Both the position numbers and the translations under genes were made by a program. Below the pieces are notes generated by a model. That model had not been told where the DNA came from. It saw only the letters and a program-made list of their open reading frames with translations, and did not search any database. Of a stretch of DNA of 64,000 nucleotides, positions 63,811-64,000 are shown piece by piece. Position 1 is the stretch's first letter; every line of letters begins with the position of its first letter. The stretch spans positions 118,608-182,607 of the forward strand of contig CAMAWH010000003.1 of NCBI GenBank assembly GCA_945861635.1. The letters run 5' to 3'. This DNA is from Klebsiella pneumoniae. Lineage in GTDB: Bacteria > Myxococcota_A > UBA796 > SXON01.

Positions 63811-63921
63811 GCTGCGGATGTAACCCGCAACCGGCCCGCGACGCCGGCGACCATCGAGGTTGGGCAAAAATTGTGAGTGAAGGTGGGTTGTCAAGCGGCA
63901 CAAAACGTGTGATCTTGGCGT

Positions 63922-64000
63922 ATGAATACGGTAAACTCTCCCCGATTGCTCGTTCCGGACCGCACTCAGGGCGTCTTGTTCACGCACTCGTTCCTGGACG
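63922..64000 (+). CDS. Start of a plus-strand gene (cut by window edge)
   Basis: An ATG at 63922 opens MNTVNSPRLLVPDRTQGVLFTHSFLD and stays open to the window end, too short for the ORF track. The divergent position, 111 bp from the NTF2-like start, and a TTGTCA element at about 63889 fit a gene start, but no family can be recognised. Confidence 0.35.
   Translation, partial: MNTVNSPRLLVPDRTQGVLFTHSFLD

Overview
The window is GC-rich and densely coded, and it reads as a chromosome segment of a myxobacteria-like (Myxococcota / former Deltaproteobacteria) bacterium. The indicators are several Asp-rich surface lipoproteins with 'DTGDTG' linkers, MopE-type divided metal-binding repeats, one MYXO-CTERM-like sorting tail, an ECF sigma/FecR pair, a giant Ser/Thr kinase-ATPase-TPR-GAF-cyclase signalling protein and an FHA/hybrid kinase/response regulator operon. 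Housekeeping genes (guaA, dnaB, rplI, rpsF, pth, rplY, prs) show that this is chromosome and not a plasmid or phage. The taxonomic call is inference from protein style; no rRNA or tRNA is visible.

Layout. 1-4.1 kb (minus): a Vps10/BNR-like propeller protein and a small partner sharing its TolC-like tail, then guaA and the start of a membrane protein. 4.2-6.3 kb (plus): a 5'-deoxyadenosine-deaminase-like amidohydrolase coupled to an XdhC-like protein. 6.3-16.3 kb (minus): prs, a lipoprotein gene, rplY-pth-rpsF-rplI-dnaB (rpsR is missing), then FHA protein, hybrid histidine kinase and HTH-REC regulator behind a recognisable promoter. 16.4-24.2 kb: a polyprenol-kinase-like membrane protein, a DUF2079 protein, a VIT1/CCC1-type metal transporter, a transglutaminase-like lipoprotein, an ECF sigma/FecR anti-sigma pair and a secreted barrel-like protein. 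24.3-37.3 kb: an M1 metallopeptidase with a HEAT-like tail, two MopE-repeat proteins, an OmpA-family protein, a copper type II (PHM/DBH-like) monooxygenase lipoprotein, a GspC/PDZ-like inner-membrane protein and a MopE-repeat lipoprotein ending in a formylglycine-generating-enzyme (FGE) domain.

38.6-46.0 kb is a run of six surface lipoprotein genes: a lamin-tail-domain protein, four divergent CotH-like kinases and a beta-helix protein with an (Asp-Ala)n linker. 46.0-53.5 kb holds aminopeptidase P, a crotonase, and a kinase/ATPase/TPR/GAF/cyclase gene broken into two ORFs by a single-base frameshift. 53.7-64 kb holds an SRPBCC-like protein, an MFS transporter, a GST, a sterol-desaturase-like hydroxylase coupled to a PHP-type lipoprotein and an AmpG-like MFS protein, another (Asp-Ala)n lipoprotein, a second M1-like peptidase coupled to an NTF2-like protein, and the start of a plus-strand gene.

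How it fits together: the accessory part is dominated by cell-envelope proteins, about a dozen of them with visible lipobox signals. The strongest candidates for something new are the CotH/LTD/beta-helix lipoprotein cluster, the copper-themed MopE/monooxygenase/FGE neighbourhood, the frameshifted giant kinase-cyclase and a ~50-bp dispersed repeat present at 32.6 and 56.3 kb.
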